The notes under the pieces were generated by a model, which saw only the letters and a program-made list of their open reading frames with translations, was not told the DNA's origin and did no database searches. A program made the position numbers and the translations under genes. 59,971 nt of DNA, taken from the NCBI RefSeq assembly GCF_000702905.1, contig NZ_JNKR01000013.1, forward strand, positions 1-59,971, read 5' to 3'. Numbering within the stretch: position 1 is the stretch's first letter; the number at the start of each line of letters is the position of its first letter. The stretch comes from Mitsuokella jalaludinii DSM 13811. GTDB taxonomy: Bacteria; Bacillota; Negativicutes; Selenomonadales; Selenomonadaceae. Below, one piece after another: positions 37,728 through 50,300 of the stretch.

Positions 37728-38168
37728 ATGAAGTTACATGAATTACAGCCAGCAGCTGGTTCCCGCAAGGTCCGCAACCGCGTCGGCCGCGGCCTCGGCT
37801 CCGGCAATGGCAAGACGGCTGGTCGCGGCATGAAAGGCCAGAATTCCCGCAGCGGCGGCGGCGTTCGCACGGGTTTTGAAGGCGGCCAGATGCCGATCTA
37901 CCGTCGTCTGCCGAAGCGCGGCTTCAAGAATGTCTGGGCTAAGACGTTCGCAGAAGTCAACGTTGAGACGCTCAACCGCTTCGAAGACGGCACGACGGTC
38001 GATCCGGTCGTGCTCGTTGAGTCCGGCATCCTGAAGAATGTTCAGGATGGCATCCGAATCCTCGGCAACGGCGAGCTCACGAAGAAGCTGACGGTCCGTG
38101 CCAACGGCTTCACGAAATCCGCAGAGGAGAAGATCACGGCAGCAGGTGGCAAAGTCGAGGTGATCTGA
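37728..38168 (+). CDS. rplO: 50S ribosomal protein L15
   Basis: The 146-residue protein is L15: the glycine-rich N-terminus [20 protein letters not shown], the following [20 protein letters not shown] and [11 protein letters not shown] are diagnostic. Its stop is separated from the secY GTG by one base. Confidence 0.98.
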   Translation: MKLHELQPAAGSRKVRNRVGRGLGSGNGKTAGRGMKGQNSRSGGGVRTGFEGGQMPIYRRLPKRGFKNVWAKTFAEVNVETLNRFEDGTTVDPVVLVESGILKNVQDGIRILGNGELTKKLTVRANGFTKSAEEKITAAGGKVEVI

Positions 38169-38169
38169 G

Positions 38170-40085
<1,916 letters not shown>

Positions 40086-40097
40086 CCGGAGGCTGTC

Positions 40098-40175
40098 GGT
40101 GATTCCCATCTGCATGGGATCACCACCGAATGATAGATGTTATTGTAAGGGCGGCCATTGGCCGCCCATTACAAT
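40098..40175 (+). promoter_or_regulatory. Two tandem hairpins in the adk-infA gap
   Basis: GGTGATTCCCAT (40098-40109) pairs with ATGGGATCACC (40114-40124, one bulge). ATTGTAAGGGCGGCC (40142-40156) pairs with GGCCGCCCATTACAAT (40160-40175, one bulge), followed some bases later by a T run. Together they may terminate or attenuate transcription after adk. The rest of this 209-bp gap has no gene. Confidence 0.5.
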
Positions 40176-40294
40176 GATATATGCATTTTTTAGAAGAATA
40201 ACCTGTTGTTGGGCATGGCATTAGAAAATCACACTCCTTAGATGAGATGACTTTGGCCCAACCAATTTCCATGAAGCATAAAGGGAGAAATGAC

Positions 40295-40513
40295 ATGTCG
40301 AAGCAAGATGTTATTGAAGTAGAAGGCAAAGTCCTGGAAGCACTGCCGAATGCGATGTTCCAGGTTGAGCTGGAGAATGGTCACGTTGTACTGGCGCATG
40401 TATCCGGTAAGATCCGCATGAATTTCATCCGCATCCTTCCCGGTGACAAAGTCACGATCGAACTCACGCCTTATGACTTAACGCGCGGCCGTATAACCTA
40501 CCGATTCAAATGA
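40295..40513 (+). CDS. infA: Translation initiation factor IF-1
   Basis: The 72-residue OB-fold protein is IF-1: [40 protein letters not shown] and [17 protein letters not shown] start at the ATG at 40295 with GGGAG 7 nt upstream; upstream in-frame ATGs add unrelated residues. Confidence 0.97.
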   Translation: MSKQDVIEVEGKVLEALPNAMFQVELENGHVVLAHVSGKIRMNFIRILPGDKVTIELTPYDLTRGRITYRFK

Positions 40514-40592
40514 GCCAGGCTGTTCATTTTGCCCATCGTGAAAAAATATTTGACTTTTTTCGCTCCTGCCACTAGGCAGAACCGTGGAAACA

Positions 40593-40601
40593 TGGTATAC
40601 T
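40593..40601 (+). promoter_or_regulatory. Candidate extended -10 promoter before rpmJ
   Basis: TGGTATACT matches an extended -10 (TGnTATACT), 46 bases before the rpmJ ATG. No good -35 is at the right distance; a TTGACT at 40550-40555 is too far away. A small hairpin (CTGCC-ACTA-GGCAG) lies just upstream. Confidence 0.4.
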
Positions 40602-40646
40602 AGCAAAATGACAAGGCTGACAATATCGAAAAGGGGGCATATAACG

Positions 40647-40760
40647 ATGAAGGTAAAACCGTCAGTAAAGCGGATTTGCGAGAAGTGCAAGATCATCAAG
40701 CGCAAAGGCCGTGTAATGGTCATCTGCGAAAATCCGAAACACAAACAGAGACAAGGTTAA
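40647..40760 (+). CDS. rpmJ: 50S ribosomal protein L36
   Basis: The 37-residue protein reads [20 protein letters not shown] followed by [17 protein letters not shown]. This is L36 with the zinc-ribbon cysteines (CxxC, a later Cys and His). It lies between infA and rpsM, the usual place. Confidence 0.96.
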   Translation: MKVKPSVKRICEKCKIIKRKGRVMVICENPKHKQRQG

Positions 40761-40786
40761 TGAATGAATAAGGAGGTGCTTTATTA

Positions 40787-41158
40787 ATGGCACGTATTGC
40801 CGGTGTAGATTTACCCCGTGACAAGAGAATTGAAATTGCTTTGACGTACATTTTTGGTATTGGTCTCAAGACTTCTCAGGATCTCCTGAAGATGACTGGC
40901 ATCAATCCGGATACTCGTACGCGAGACCTCACGGAGGACGAAGTTGTAAAACTTCGTGATGTCATCGATAAGAACGTCGTGGTCGAAGGTGACCTTCGCC
41001 GCGAGCGCCAGATGAACATCAAGAGACTCGTTGATATCGGCTGCTACCGTGGTCGTCGCCACCGTCTTGGTCTTCCTGTCCGTGGACAGAACACAAAGAA
41101 CAACGCCCGCACGCGTAAAGGCCCGAAAAAGGCTGTAGCAGGCAAGAAAAAGGACTAA
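40787..41158 (+). CDS. rpsM: 30S ribosomal protein S13
   Basis: The 123-residue protein is S13, bridging to the 50S subunit: [33 protein letters not shown] and [20 protein letters not shown] are diagnostic. AAGGAGG precedes the ATG. Confidence 0.98.
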   Translation: MARIAGVDLPRDKRIEIALTYIFGIGLKTSQDLLKMTGINPDTRTRDLTEDEVVKLRDVIDKNVVVEGDLRRERQMNIKRLVDIGCYRGRRHRLGLPVRGQNTKNNARTRKGPKKAVAGKKKD

Positions 41159-41175
41159 TAAAGGAGGGTTAACTG

Positions 41176-41568
41176 GTGGCAGTTAAGAAAGCAGTTCGCA
41201 CGAAGAAAAAAGTTCGTAAGAACATTGAATATGGCGTAGCACATATCAGCTCTACGTTCAACAACACAATCGTTACGCTCACCGATAAGAGCGGTAATGC
41301 ACTTTCCTGGGCCAGCGCTGGCGGCCTCGGTTTCCGCGGCTCCCGCAAGAGCACGCCGTTCGCTGCACAGATGGCAGCTGAGACGGCTGCTAAGGCAGCT
41401 ATGGAACACGGCCTCAAGCAGGTCGAAGTTTACGTCAAGGGTCCTGGTGCCGGCCGTGAAGCCGCAATCCGTTCCCTGCAGGCAACGGGCCTCGAGGTCA
41501 ACATGATCAAGGATGTTACCCCGATTCCGCACAACGGATGCCGTCCGCCGAAGCGTAGAAGAGTATAA
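41176..41568 (+). CDS. rpsK: 30S ribosomal protein S11
   Basis: The 130-residue protein is S11: [40 protein letters not shown] and the C-terminal [15 protein letters not shown]. Start is GTG 41176 behind AAAGGAGG, 17 bp after rpsM. Confidence 0.98.
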   Translation: MAVKKAVRTKKKVRKNIEYGVAHISSTFNNTIVTLTDKSGNALSWASAGGLGFRGSRKSTPFAAQMAAETAAKAAMEHGLKQVEVYVKGPGAGREAAIRSLQATGLEVNMIKDVTPIPHNGCRPPKRRRV

Positions 41569-41587
41569 TAGGAGGTGCATTTAACCG

Positions 41588-42181
41588 ATGGCAATTGATA
41601 GAGTACCAGCCCTGAAGAGATGCCGTGCCCTCGGCCTCGAGCCGGCTGTTATTGGTCGTTCCAAAGAATCGAAGCGTCAGCTCCGTCGCACGAACCGCAA
41701 GGTTTCTGAGTACGGCACGCAGCTGAAGGAAAAGCAGAAAGCAAAGTTCATCTACGGCGTGCTCGAGAAGCAGTTCCGTGGATACTACGATAAAGCAAAG
41801 AAGATGCAGGGCGTCACGGGTGAAAACCTCCTCGGCCTTCTCGAGCGCCGTCTCGACAACGTCGTTTACCGCCTTGGCCTCGCCAACACGCGCCGTCAGG
41901 CTCGTCAGCTCGTCCGTCATGGCCACTTCACGGTCAACGGCAAGCGCGTTGACATCCCGTCCGCACTCGTGAATGCCGGCGATGTCATCGCTGTGGCAGA
42001 GAAGAGCCAGAGCAATGCATTCTTCAAGGAGCTCAAAGAGAGCAGCAACGCACTGTCTGCTCCGGCATGGCTCCAGGCCGATCAGGCCAACCTCACGGGT
42101 ACGGTAACGCGTTTCCCGAACCGTGATGAGATCGATGTTCCTGTCAATGAGCAGGCTATCGTCGAGTTGTACTCCAAATAA
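41588..42181 (+). CDS. rpsD: 30S ribosomal protein S4
   Basis: The 197-residue protein is S4, a primary 16S binder. The S4 RNA-binding domain has [20 protein letters not shown] and [18 protein letters not shown]. The N-terminus is the short form ([20 protein letters not shown]) and lacks the zinc cysteines of the long form. AGGAGG precedes the ATG. Confidence 0.97.
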   Translation: MAIDRVPALKRCRALGLEPAVIGRSKESKRQLRRTNRKVSEYGTQLKEKQKAKFIYGVLEKQFRGYYDKAKKMQGVTGENLLGLLERRLDNVVYRLGLANTRRQARQLVRHGHFTVNGKRVDIPSALVNAGDVIAVAEKSQSNAFFKELKESSNALSAPAWLQADQANLTGTVTRFPNRDEIDVPVNEQAIVELYSK

Positions 42182-42230
42182 TGAATATTTGTGCCTGTGC
42201 GCATAGTGTTATTGAGGAGGTTCATTCAAG

Positions 42231-43190
42231 ATGATAGACATCGAGAAACCGAAAATTGAAATTGCGGAAATCAGTGAAGACAACCGCTACGGCAAGTTCA
42301 TCTGCGAGCCGCTCGAGCGCGGTTACGGCACGACGTTCGGCAACAGCCTGCGCCGCATGCTGCTGTCTTCTCTCGAAGGTGCTGCGATTACCTCCATCCG
42401 AATCGATGGCGTTCTCCACGAGTTCTCCACGATTCCGGGCGTCCGGGATGATGTGACGAACATCGTCCTCAACCTCAAAGAGCTCTGCCTCAAGATGACG
42501 GGCAATGAGCCGCGAATCATCCGCATCGATGTTGAGGGAGAAAAAGAGGTAACGGCTGCCGACATCATCTGTGATGCCGACATCGAGATCCTTAACCCGG
42601 ACCTCCATATTGCTACGGTCAACGAAGACGGCAAGCTCAAGATTGAGATGACTGTCGAGCGTGGCCGTGGCTACGTCCCGGCAGACAAGAACAAGAAGCC
42701 GGACGACACGATCGGTGTCATTCCGATCGACTCCATCTTCTCCCCGGTCAAACGCGTGAACTACACGGTACAGGATACGCGTGTAGGCAATGTCACGGAC
42801 TATGACCGCCTGATCCTCGAAGTCTGGACCGATGGTTCGCTTCGCCCGGAAGAGGCCGTCAGCAAGGCCGCTGGCATTCTTGTCATGCATCTCAAGCTGT
42901 TCCAGAATATGGATGGCCTCCCGGAGGAAGAGGAGGAAGAGGAAGCAACCTTCCCAGAGGAGGAAGAAGACGATTCTTCCAAGGTTCTCGATATGACGAT
43001 CGAAGACCTCGACCTCTCCGTACGTTCCTTCAACTGTCTCAAGCGCGCCAATATCAACACGGTCGCTGACCTTGCTGAGAAGACGGAAGATGACATGATG
43101 AAGGTCCGCAACCTCGGACGCAAATCTCTTGAGGAAGTCAAGAAGAAGCTCGAGGAACTCGGTTTAACGCTCAAACAAAACAACGACTGA
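42231..43190 (+). CDS. rpoA: DNA-directed RNA polymerase subunit alpha
   Basis: The 319-residue protein has the dimerising N-terminal domain ([39 protein letters not shown]) and the C-terminal domain that contacts UP elements and activators ([35 protein letters not shown]). The linker between them (residues about 232-250) is unusually acidic, with two runs of glutamate. GAGGAGG precedes the ATG. It lies between rpsD and rplQ. Confidence 0.98.
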   Translation: MIDIEKPKIEIAEISEDNRYGKFICEPLERGYGTTFGNSLRRMLLSSLEGAAITSIRIDGVLHEFSTIPGVRDDVTNIVLNLKELCLKMTGNEPRIIRIDVEGEKEVTAADIICDADIEILNPDLHIATVNEDGKLKIEMTVERGRGYVPADKNKKPDDTIGVIPIDSIFSPVKRVNYTVQDTRVGNVTDYDRLILEVWTDGSLRPEEAVSKAAGILVMHLKLFQNMDGLPEEEEEEEATFPEEEEDDSSKVLDMTIEDLDLSVRSFNCLKRANINTVADLAEKTEDDMMKVRNLGRKSLEEVKKKLEELGLTLKQNND

Positions 43191-43209
43191 CAGGAAAGTA
43201 GGGAAATCA

Positions 43210-43548
43210 ATGAGCTACAGAAAATTAGGACGTAACTCCGCAGCCCGCAAGGCGCTGTTCACGAGCATTCTCACTTCCTTCTTCAGATATGGCCGCATTG
43301 AGACGACGGAAGCTAAGGCAAAAGAGCTCCGCAAGTTCGCTGAAAACCTCATCACGCTCGCAAAGCGCGGTGACCTCAGCGCTCGTCGCCAGGCAATCGC
43401 TCAGCTGGCTGATGAAGATGTAGTAAGAAAGCTTTTCGATGAGATCGCAAGCAAGTACGCTGACCGCCAGGGCGGTTACACGCGTATCCTCAAGCTCGGC
43501 GTTCGCCGCGGCGATGCTGCTCCGATGGTCATCATCGAGCTCGTGTAA
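43210..43548 (+). CDS. rplQ: 50S ribosomal protein L17
   Basis: The 112-residue protein is L17: [40 protein letters not shown] and [20 protein letters not shown]. It is the last gene of the ribosomal cluster and is followed by a strong terminator. Confidence 0.98.
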   Translation: MSYRKLGRNSAARKALFTSILTSFFRYGRIETTEAKAKELRKFAENLITLAKRGDLSARRQAIAQLADEDVVRKLFDEIASKYADRQGGYTRILKLGVRRGDAAPMVIIELV

Positions 43549-43577
43549 TCCACATACGGATATACGGACCATACAAA

Positions 43578-43609
43578 GGCTGTCTGCCCACGCAGGCAGT
43601 CTTTTTTTT
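43578..43609 (+). terminator. Terminator of the ribosomal protein cluster
   Basis: GCTGTCTGC (43579-43587) pairs with GCAGGCAGT (43592-43600) with two G-U pairs, followed by eight T (43602-43609). Confidence 0.9.
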
Positions 43610-43672
43610 GCGCTCCTCGCGGCATGCAGCGTACTGAAAGCGTACTATTCTTCCGTCAACTTTGTTTGGCGT

Positions 43673-43701
43673 TTGTGTTGACCGTCAATCTGCGGTATAA
43701 T
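43673..43701 (+). promoter_or_regulatory. Promoter of the ecfA1-ecfA2-ecfT operon
   Basis: TTGTGT (43673-43678) and a perfect TATAAT (43696-43701) are 17 bp apart, 33 bp before the ecfA1 ATG. Confidence 0.7.
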
Positions 43702-43733
43702 AAGACCATTGATTCGAAAGGGAAGGTGAAGGT

Positions 43734-44624
43734 ATGGCATGGATTGAGCTGGAACATCTCTCGCACTGCTATCAGGCCGGCACGGAGCAGGAGCACCGTG
43801 CACTCGACGATGTGAGCCTTGCGGTCGAGGAGGGGGCATTCGTCGCGGTGCTCGGCGCGAATGGCTCGGGCAAATCGACGCTCGCGAAGCACCTCAATGC
43901 ACTCCTGTTGCCGACGTCTGGCGTCTGCCGCATCAACGGGCTTGACACGGCTGCGGCAGCCGATACAGGTGAGCTCTGGAAGATCCGCCAGCAGGTCGGC
44001 ATGGTCTTCCAGAATCCCGACAACCAGCTCATCGCAGCTGTCGTGGAAGATGACGTCGCCTTTGGACCCGAGAACCTCGGCATGCCGCCGGATGAGATCC
44101 GCACGGCTGTGCGCGAGGCGCTCGCCTGTGTCAACATGACGCATTACCGCAAGTTTGCGCCGCATCTGCTCTCAGGCGGCCAGAAACAGCGCGTGGCGAT
44201 TGCGGGGGCACTGGCGATGAAGACGCGCTGCCTCGTGCTCGACGAGCCGACGGCCATGCTCGACCCGCAGGGGCGCGCCGAGGTCATGGAGACGGTCTGC
44301 CGCCTGCACGAACAGCAGGGCATCACGATCGTGCTGATTACGCATTTCATGGAGGAGGCGGCGCTGGCAGACCGCGTCATCGTCATGGCGGACGGCCGCG
44401 TCGCTGACGACGGCACGCCGCGCGAGATTTTCCGGAAGGCCGCTGCGCTCAAGGCGTTCGGCCTCGATGTGCCGCTGGCGACAGAGCTCGGCCTGGAGCT
44501 TCGCGCGTCCGGCCTCGACGTGCCGCAGGACATCCTGACGGATGATGAGCTCACCTCTGCGCTCGTCACACTCGCGGATTATCCGCACGGCTTGACTGCT
44601 GCCACAAGAGAGGGGAGGGGTTGA
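43734..44624 (+). CDS. ecfA1: ECF transporter ATPase A1
   Basis: The 296-residue ATPase has Walker A GANGSGKST, the Q-loop region VGMVFQNPDNQLIAAVVEDD typical of ECF ATPases, signature LSGGQKQRVA, and Walker B CLVLDEPTAMLD. It powers uptake of vitamins or metals together with EcfA2, EcfT and interchangeable S components. Its stop lies one base before the ecfA2 TTG start. No S component is encoded nearby, so it probably serves several S proteins made elsewhere. Confidence 0.93.
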   Translation: MAWIELEHLSHCYQAGTEQEHRALDDVSLAVEEGAFVAVLGANGSGKSTLAKHLNALLLPTSGVCRINGLDTAAAADTGELWKIRQQVGMVFQNPDNQLIAAVVEDDVAFGPENLGMPPDEIRTAVREALACVNMTHYRKFAPHLLSGGQKQRVAIAGALAMKTRCLVLDEPTAMLDPQGRAEVMETVCRLHEQQGITIVLITHFMEEAALADRVIVMADGRVADDGTPREIFRKAAALKAFGLDVPLATELGLELRASGLDVPQDILTDDELTSALVTLADYPHGLTAATREGRG

Positions 44625-44625
44625 C

Positions 44626-45522
44626 TTGTCCATCACGTTAAAACATGTCGCGTATGTCTACATGCCCGGCACGCCGTTCGAGCATCAGGCGCTCGGCGAT
44701 ATCTCTGCCGTTATCGAGGAGGGCTCACTGACGGCCATCGCCGGCCACACGGGGTCGGGCAAGTCGACGCTCCTGCAGCAGTTCAACGGACTCTTGCAGC
44801 CGACGGCAGGCCGCGTGCTCGTCGATGATGTCGACATCAACCCCAAGGCGAAGAAGGATCGCGCGGCGGCCAGGGCCATGCGCCTCAAGGTCGGCATGGT
44901 CTTCCAGTACGCCGAGCAGCAGCTCTTCGAGGAAACCATCGAGAAGGACATCGCCTTTGGCCCGAAGAGCCTCGGGCTGTCCGAGGAGGAGACGGCAGAG
45001 CGCGTCAAAGAGGCGATGCGGCTCATGCATCTCGACTATGAGACGTACCGCAAGCGCTCGCCGCTCGCGCTCTCAGGCGGCCAGATGCGCCGCGTGGCGA
45101 TAGCAGGCGTGCTGGCCCTGCGGCCGAAGTACCTCGTCCTCGACGAGCCTGTCGCCGGCCTCGACCCGCGCGGCCGTGAGGAACTGGTGAAGACCATCCG
45201 CCATCTGCACGATAGGGAACACGTCACGATCATCCTAGTCTCCCATAATATGGACGATATCGCGCGGCTGGCCGACCACGTGCTCATCATGAACCAGGGA
45301 CGGCTCGTCTGCGATGCTTCGCCGCGCGAGGCCTTCGCGCAGGAGAATCTGCTCGAAGGGGCCGGCCTCAAGCTGCCACACGTCATGGCGCTGATGAAAG
45401 AGCTTCGCGCCAAGGGCCTGCCGGTGCGCATGGACTGCCTGACCATCGAAGAGGCGAAGCGGGAAATCTTGAACGTCTTGAAGGCTGTGAAGGGCAAAGG
45501 AGGCAAAAAACATGCTCAGTGA
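44626..45522 (+). CDS. ecfA2: ECF transporter ATPase A2
   Basis: The 298-residue ATPase has Walker A GHTGSGKST, VGMVFQYAEQQLFEETIEKD (the A2-type Q-loop), signature LSGGQMRRVA and Walker B LVLDEPVAGLDPRGRE. GGGGAGGGG precedes the TTG start at 44626. Its 3' end overlaps ecfT by 11 bp, so the three genes form one coupled operon. Confidence 0.93.
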   Translation: MSITLKHVAYVYMPGTPFEHQALGDISAVIEEGSLTAIAGHTGSGKSTLLQQFNGLLQPTAGRVLVDDVDINPKAKKDRAAARAMRLKVGMVFQYAEQQLFEETIEKDIAFGPKSLGLSEEETAERVKEAMRLMHLDYETYRKRSPLALSGGQMRRVAIAGVLALRPKYLVLDEPVAGLDPRGREELVKTIRHLHDREHVTIILVSHNMDDIARLADHVLIMNQGRLVCDASPREAFAQENLLEGAGLKLPHVMALMKELRAKGLPVRMDCLTIEEAKREILNVLKAVKGKGGKKHAQ

Positions 45523-46303
45523 CATCACGATCGGGCAGTACTTCCCCGGCAATTCCATCCTGCACCGGCTTGACCCGCGCACGAAGGTCGTGCTGCTCTT
45601 CTTCTACCTCGTCCTGATCTTCCTCTGCAAGAGCGGCATCTCCTATGGCGTGATGACGGTGTTGACGGCAGTCTTGATGCTGCTCTCCAAGGTGCCCATG
45701 CGCATGATGCTGCGCTCGCTGAGACCGCTCTGGTGGATCATCCTCTTCACCTTCGTCGTGCACATCTTCAGCACGCCGGGCGAGGAACTCTGCAAGGTCG
45801 CCTTCCTGAGCGTGACAGCGGAGGGCATCGTCGAGGGTTTCTATATCTGCCTGCGCCTTGTGCTCTTGATCCTCCTATCCTCGCTGCTGACCTTCACGAC
45901 GAGCCCGCTGAAGCTCACAGATGCGATGGAGGCCCTGCTCTCGCCGGGCAAGCGCGTCGGCGTGCCGGCACATGAGCTCGCGATGATGATGACGATTGCC
46001 CTGCGCTTCGTGCCGACGCTCATCCAGGAGACGGACCGCATCATGAAGGCGCAGCAGTCGCGCGGTGCAGATTTCATGACCGGTAGCATCATGAAGCGCA
46101 TGCAGGCATTCGTGCCCGTGCTCGTGCCGCTCTTCCTGTCGGCCTTCCGCCGCGCCGATGACCTCGCGATGGCGATGGAGGCGCGCTGCTACCGCGGCGG
46201 CGAGGGCAGGACGCAGATGAAGGCCCTGAAGATCACGAGCATCGACTATGTGGCCTGGGGCTTCAGCATCCTGCTGATTGCGGCAGTGCTGGCCCTCCGA
46301 TGA
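45512..46303 (+). CDS. ecfT: ECF transporter transmembrane subunit EcfT
   Basis: The 263-residue protein has about five to six hydrophobic segments and the coupling-helix signatures of EcfT, QQSRGADF and AMEARCYRGG, whose arginines contact the ATPases. DPRTKVVLLFFYLVLIFLC near the start is also typical. AAAGGAGG lies within the end of ecfA2. Confidence 0.92.
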   Translation: MLSDITIGQYFPGNSILHRLDPRTKVVLLFFYLVLIFLCKSGISYGVMTVLTAVLMLLSKVPMRMMLRSLRPLWWIILFTFVVHIFSTPGEELCKVAFLSVTAEGIVEGFYICLRLVLLILLSSLLTFTTSPLKLTDAMEALLSPGKRVGVPAHELAMMMTIALRFVPTLIQETDRIMKAQQSRGADFMTGSIMKRMQAFVPVLVPLFLSAFRRADDLAMAMEARCYRGGEGRTQMKALKITSIDYVAWGFSILLIAAVLALR

Positions 46304-46345
46304 ATCGATGAACTCTATGAACAACAGAAAGGACTTCATGCAGCG

Positions 46346-47140
46346 ATGAAACGAGAACACAAGGCGGAAATGAAGGCGCGCGCGCGCAATATCGTCCTCA
46401 AGGTCGCCTATGACGGCACGGCCTACCACGGCTTCCAGCGCCAGACGCCGCCAGTCGTTGCCGTGCAAAATATATTGGAAGAGAAACTGCAGGTGGTCTT
46501 CGGCGATTCCATCGAGCTCGCGGCATCGGGCCGCACGGATGCCGGCGTCCATGCCTACGGTCAGGTCGTCAACTTCTTCACGGATGGGCGCATCCCCACG
46601 GACCGCATTGTGCGCGCTGTCAACAGCCTGCTGCCCTCGGACATCGTCGTGCGGGCGGCGGGGGAGGCAGACCGCGACTTCAGCGCGCGCCACAGTGCGA
46701 AGAGCAAGACGTACATCTACCGCATCCAGCGCGGCGAAGTGCCTGATCCCATGACGGCGCGCTACGCCTGGTACATCCGGCGGCCGCTCGATGTCGCCGC
46801 CATGCGCGAGGCGTTCGGCTACATCCTCGGCACGCACGATTTCTCCGCCTTCCGCGCGAGTGGCGGTGCGCCGATGAGCCCCGTGCGCACGATGTACGAA
46901 GCGGCCGTCGAAGAAGCGGCGGGCAATCAGCTCGTCTGCCGCATCCACGGCAATGGCTTCCTCTATCACATGGTCCGCAACATCATCGGCACGGTCGCGA
47001 ATGTCGGCCTCGGCATCATCACGCCGCAGCGCTTCCAGGAGATCCTCGACGGATGCGACAGGACGAAGGCTGCGGCGACAGCGCCGGCCTGCGGCCTCTT
47101 CCTCGAAGAAGTCGACTACGGCGAGCGCTTCCATTTCTGA
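46346..47140 (+). CDS. truA: tRNA pseudouridine(38-40) synthase TruA
   Basis: The 264-residue protein has the catalytic aspartate block GRTDAGVHAYGQVVNF, the N-terminal VAYDGTAYHGFQRQ and FLYHMVRNIIGT near the end. It isomerises uridines 38-40 in the anticodon arm. GAAAGGA is the binding site, about 12 nt before the ATG at 46346. It follows ecfT, as in many Firmicutes; the rplM-rpsI pair that often comes next is missing. Confidence 0.94.
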   Translation: MKREHKAEMKARARNIVLKVAYDGTAYHGFQRQTPPVVAVQNILEEKLQVVFGDSIELAASGRTDAGVHAYGQVVNFFTDGRIPTDRIVRAVNSLLPSDIVVRAAGEADRDFSARHSAKSKTYIYRIQRGEVPDPMTARYAWYIRRPLDVAAMREAFGYILGTHDFSAFRASGGAPMSPVRTMYEAAVEEAAGNQLVCRIHGNGFLYHMVRNIIGTVANVGLGIITPQRFQEILDGCDRTKAAATAPACGLFLEEVDYGERFHF

Positions 47141-47162
47141 TCCAGCAACTTCTCCGCGTTTT

Positions 47163-47204
47163 GAGCCGCTCTGCTCCAGACTATTGGCAGAACGGCTCGT
47201 TTTG
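47163..47204 (+). terminator. Rho-independent terminator after truA
   Basis: GAGCCG-C-TCTGC (47163-47174) pairs with GCAGA-A-CGGCTC (47187-47198), with one internal mismatch, followed by TTTT (47200-47203). Confidence 0.75.
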
Positions 47205-47221
47205 TGCTGTGATGTCCGGAC

Positions 47222-47250
47222 TTGCGAACGAGTCGCAGATGGGTTAGAAT
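47222..47250 (+). promoter_or_regulatory. Candidate promoter of the activase/dehydratase gene
   Basis: TTGCGA (47222-47227) and TAGAAT (47245-47250) are 17 bp apart, giving a leader of about 70 nt. Confidence 0.55.
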
Positions 47251-47326
47251 AAAATGTGACCCTCGAAACAGGGGGGCTTATTCACTTATTTTCCAGAATC
47301 AATTCAAGACACTAGGTGGTGTGAAT

Positions 47327-50300
47327 ATGAAATCTGTATTGAATGTGGGGATTGATGTCGGTTCGACGACCATCAAGCTCGTCGTTCTCGACCATGAGAA
47401 GAAGATCCTCTACAAGAATTATGCGCGCCATTTCTCGGAGATCGGCAATGCCTTGCAGGAGAATCTGACGCATCTGAAATCCATCGTCGGCGAGAAGAAG
47501 TTCTCGTTTGCCCTGACGGGTTCAGCCGGCATGGGCATCGCTCAGCGCATTGGCCTGCCCTTCGTACAGGAGGTCATCGCCTGTGCCGCAGCGGTCAAAG
47601 CGCTCATCCCGCAGACGGATACCGTCGTCGAGCTCGGCGGCGAGGATGCGAAGATCACGTACTTCGGCGATGCGCCGGAGCAGCGCATGAATGGCGTCTG
47701 CGCCGGCGGCACGGGCTCGTTCATCGATCACATGGCCTCGCTCTTGTCGACCGATGCCAAGGGGCTCGACGACCTCGCGGTTAAAGGCAAGCAGATCTAC
47801 ACGATCGCCTCGCGCTGCGGCGTCTTCGCCAAGACGGATATCCAGGCGCTCATGAACGACGGTGCCGAAAAGGCGGATATTGCGCTGTCGATTTTCCAGG
47901 CGGTCGTCAATCAGACCATTGGCAACCTCGCGCAGGGCAGGCCGATAAGCGGCCACGTCGCCTTCCTAGGCGGCCCGCTGCACTTCCTGCCGGAGCTGCG
48001 CAAGCGCTTCATCGAGACACTGAAGCTCGACGATGAACATGTCGTTCACGTCGACTACGGCAATTACTTCGTCGCCATGGGTGCGGCGCTCTCTGACGAG
48101 GCAGAGGTCATCGACGTCGCGCGCCTCGAGCAGAGCATCGCGAAAGCGAAGGAAGCTGCTGCAAGGGAGACGCGCAAGGCGGACTTCACGCTGTTCGAGG
48201 ACCGCGCGGACTATGAGGCATTCAAGGCTCGCCACGACAAGGACAAGGTAAGGCGCGGCGACCTTAGCGCGTACCGCGGCCCTGTCTACATCGGCATCGA
48301 TGCGGGCTCGACGACGACGAAAATCACGGCCATCGGCAAGGACAAGGAGATCCTCTACACCTCGTACGGCAGCAATCAGGGCTCGCCCTTAAAGACGGTC
48401 GTCAAGGAGATGAAGGGCCTCTATGCGGCGCTGCCGGAGGGCACGCAGATTGCGGGCGCGATGACGACGGGCTACGGTGAGGCCATTGTCAAGGCTGCCC
48501 TGCACGCTGACGGCGGCGAGGTCGAGACGTTCGCACACCTGCGGGCGGCACAGGAATTCTGCCCGGATGTCACCTTCGTGCTCGACATCGGCGGCCAGGA
48601 CATGAAGTGCTTCTTCGTCAAGGACGGCAGTATCGGCAACATCACGCTCAACGAGGCGTGCTCGGCCGGCTGCGGCTCCTTCATCCAGAACTTCGCCGAG
48701 GGCCTGCACATGACGCCGGCGGAGTTCGCGGCCAAGGCCATCGACTCGAAGGCACCTGTCGACCTCGGCACGCGCTGCACGGTCTTCATGAACTCGAAGG
48801 TCAAGCAGGCGCAAAAAGAGGGCGCTGACGTCGCCGACATCTCGGCCGGCATCGCGTTCTCCGTCATCAAGAATGCGCTCTTCAAGGTCATGCAGCTCAA
48901 GGATGTCCGCGAGCTCGGCGACCACATCGTCGTGCAGGGCGGCACATTCTACAACGACGCCGTGCTGCGCTGCATGGAGAAACTCCTGGACCGTGACGTC
49001 ATCCGCCCCGATATCGCGGGCCTGATGGGCGCCTATGGCGCGGCCATCCTCGCGATGGAGGCGGCAGAGGAAGCCGGCACGCAGCAGTCGAGCCTGCTGT
49101 CGCCAGATGAGCTCGACCATTTCTCTGTCGCGACGAGTTCCTACCGCTGCCGCGGCTGCGGCAACAAGTGCCTGATCACGATGCAGAAGTTCCCGGACGG
49201 CGGCAAGTACTTCACGGGCAACCGCTGCGAGCGCGGCATCGGCGGCCAGAAGAAGGACTCCGACACGCCGAACATCTACCAGTACAAGTACGAGCGTCTG
49301 TTCAAGTACTACGAGCCGCTCGAGCAGCCCGTGCGCGGCACGATCGGCCTGCCGCGCGTGCTCAACATGTACGAGGACTACCCGTTCTGGTTCACGTTCT
49401 TCACGAAGCTCGGCTACCGCGTCGTGCTCTCGGGCAAGTCGAGCGCGAAGATGTACTTCAAGGGCATGGCGACGGTGCCGTCCGACTCGCTCTGCTACCC
49501 GGCCAAGATTGCACACGGCCACATCATGGACCTTATCGAGAAGGGCATCACGAAGATCTTCTACCCGTGCGAGCCCTACAACATGGTCGACGACAAGCAC
49601 CCGTCTGAGAACCACTACAACTGCCCGATTGTCGCTTCGTACGCTGAGAACATCCGCGGCAACATGGACATCCTGCGCGAGAAGCACATCGACTTCCTGC
49701 AGCCGTTCCTGCCGATCAACGACGAGAAGCGCATGGCCGCGCGCCTCTACGAGGAACTCGGCGCCCATGAGGGCTTGAAGAAAGAGGAGATTGTCGAGGC
49801 TGTCGACGAGGCCTACAAGGAGCTTGCCCAGTACCGCCAGGATGTGCGCGACTACGGCGCCAAGATCCTCGAGCGCGTCGAGAAGACGGGGGAGCAGGTC
49901 ATCATGCTCGTCGGTCGCCCCTATCACATCGACCCGGAGATCAACCACGGCATCCCGGAGATGATCCAGAGCTACCATCTGCCCATCATCTCGGAAGACG
50001 CCGTCTACCACGTGCCGGTCAAGGCGGCGAAGCTCAAGATCGTCAACCAGTGGAGTTACCACGCGCGCCTCTACCATGCGGCGCAGTTCGTCGCAGAGCA
50101 CCCGAACTTCACGCTGATCCAGTTCAGCTCGTTCGGCTGCGGCCTCGATGCGCTGACGACGGGGCAGGTCAAGGACATTCTCGAGGCTCACAACCGCATC
50201 TACACGATGATCAAGCTCGATGAAGTCTCGAACCTCGGCGCCGCGCGCATCCGCCTGCGTTCCCTGATGGCCGCGCTCGCGCGCCGCAAGCCCGTGCCGT

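Noticed and set aside
46338-46349. Three-codon start-stop ORF (ATG CAG CGA TGA) overlapping the truA start
   Set aside because: Probably chance; its ATG lies near the truA binding site, but there is no further sign of a leader peptide.
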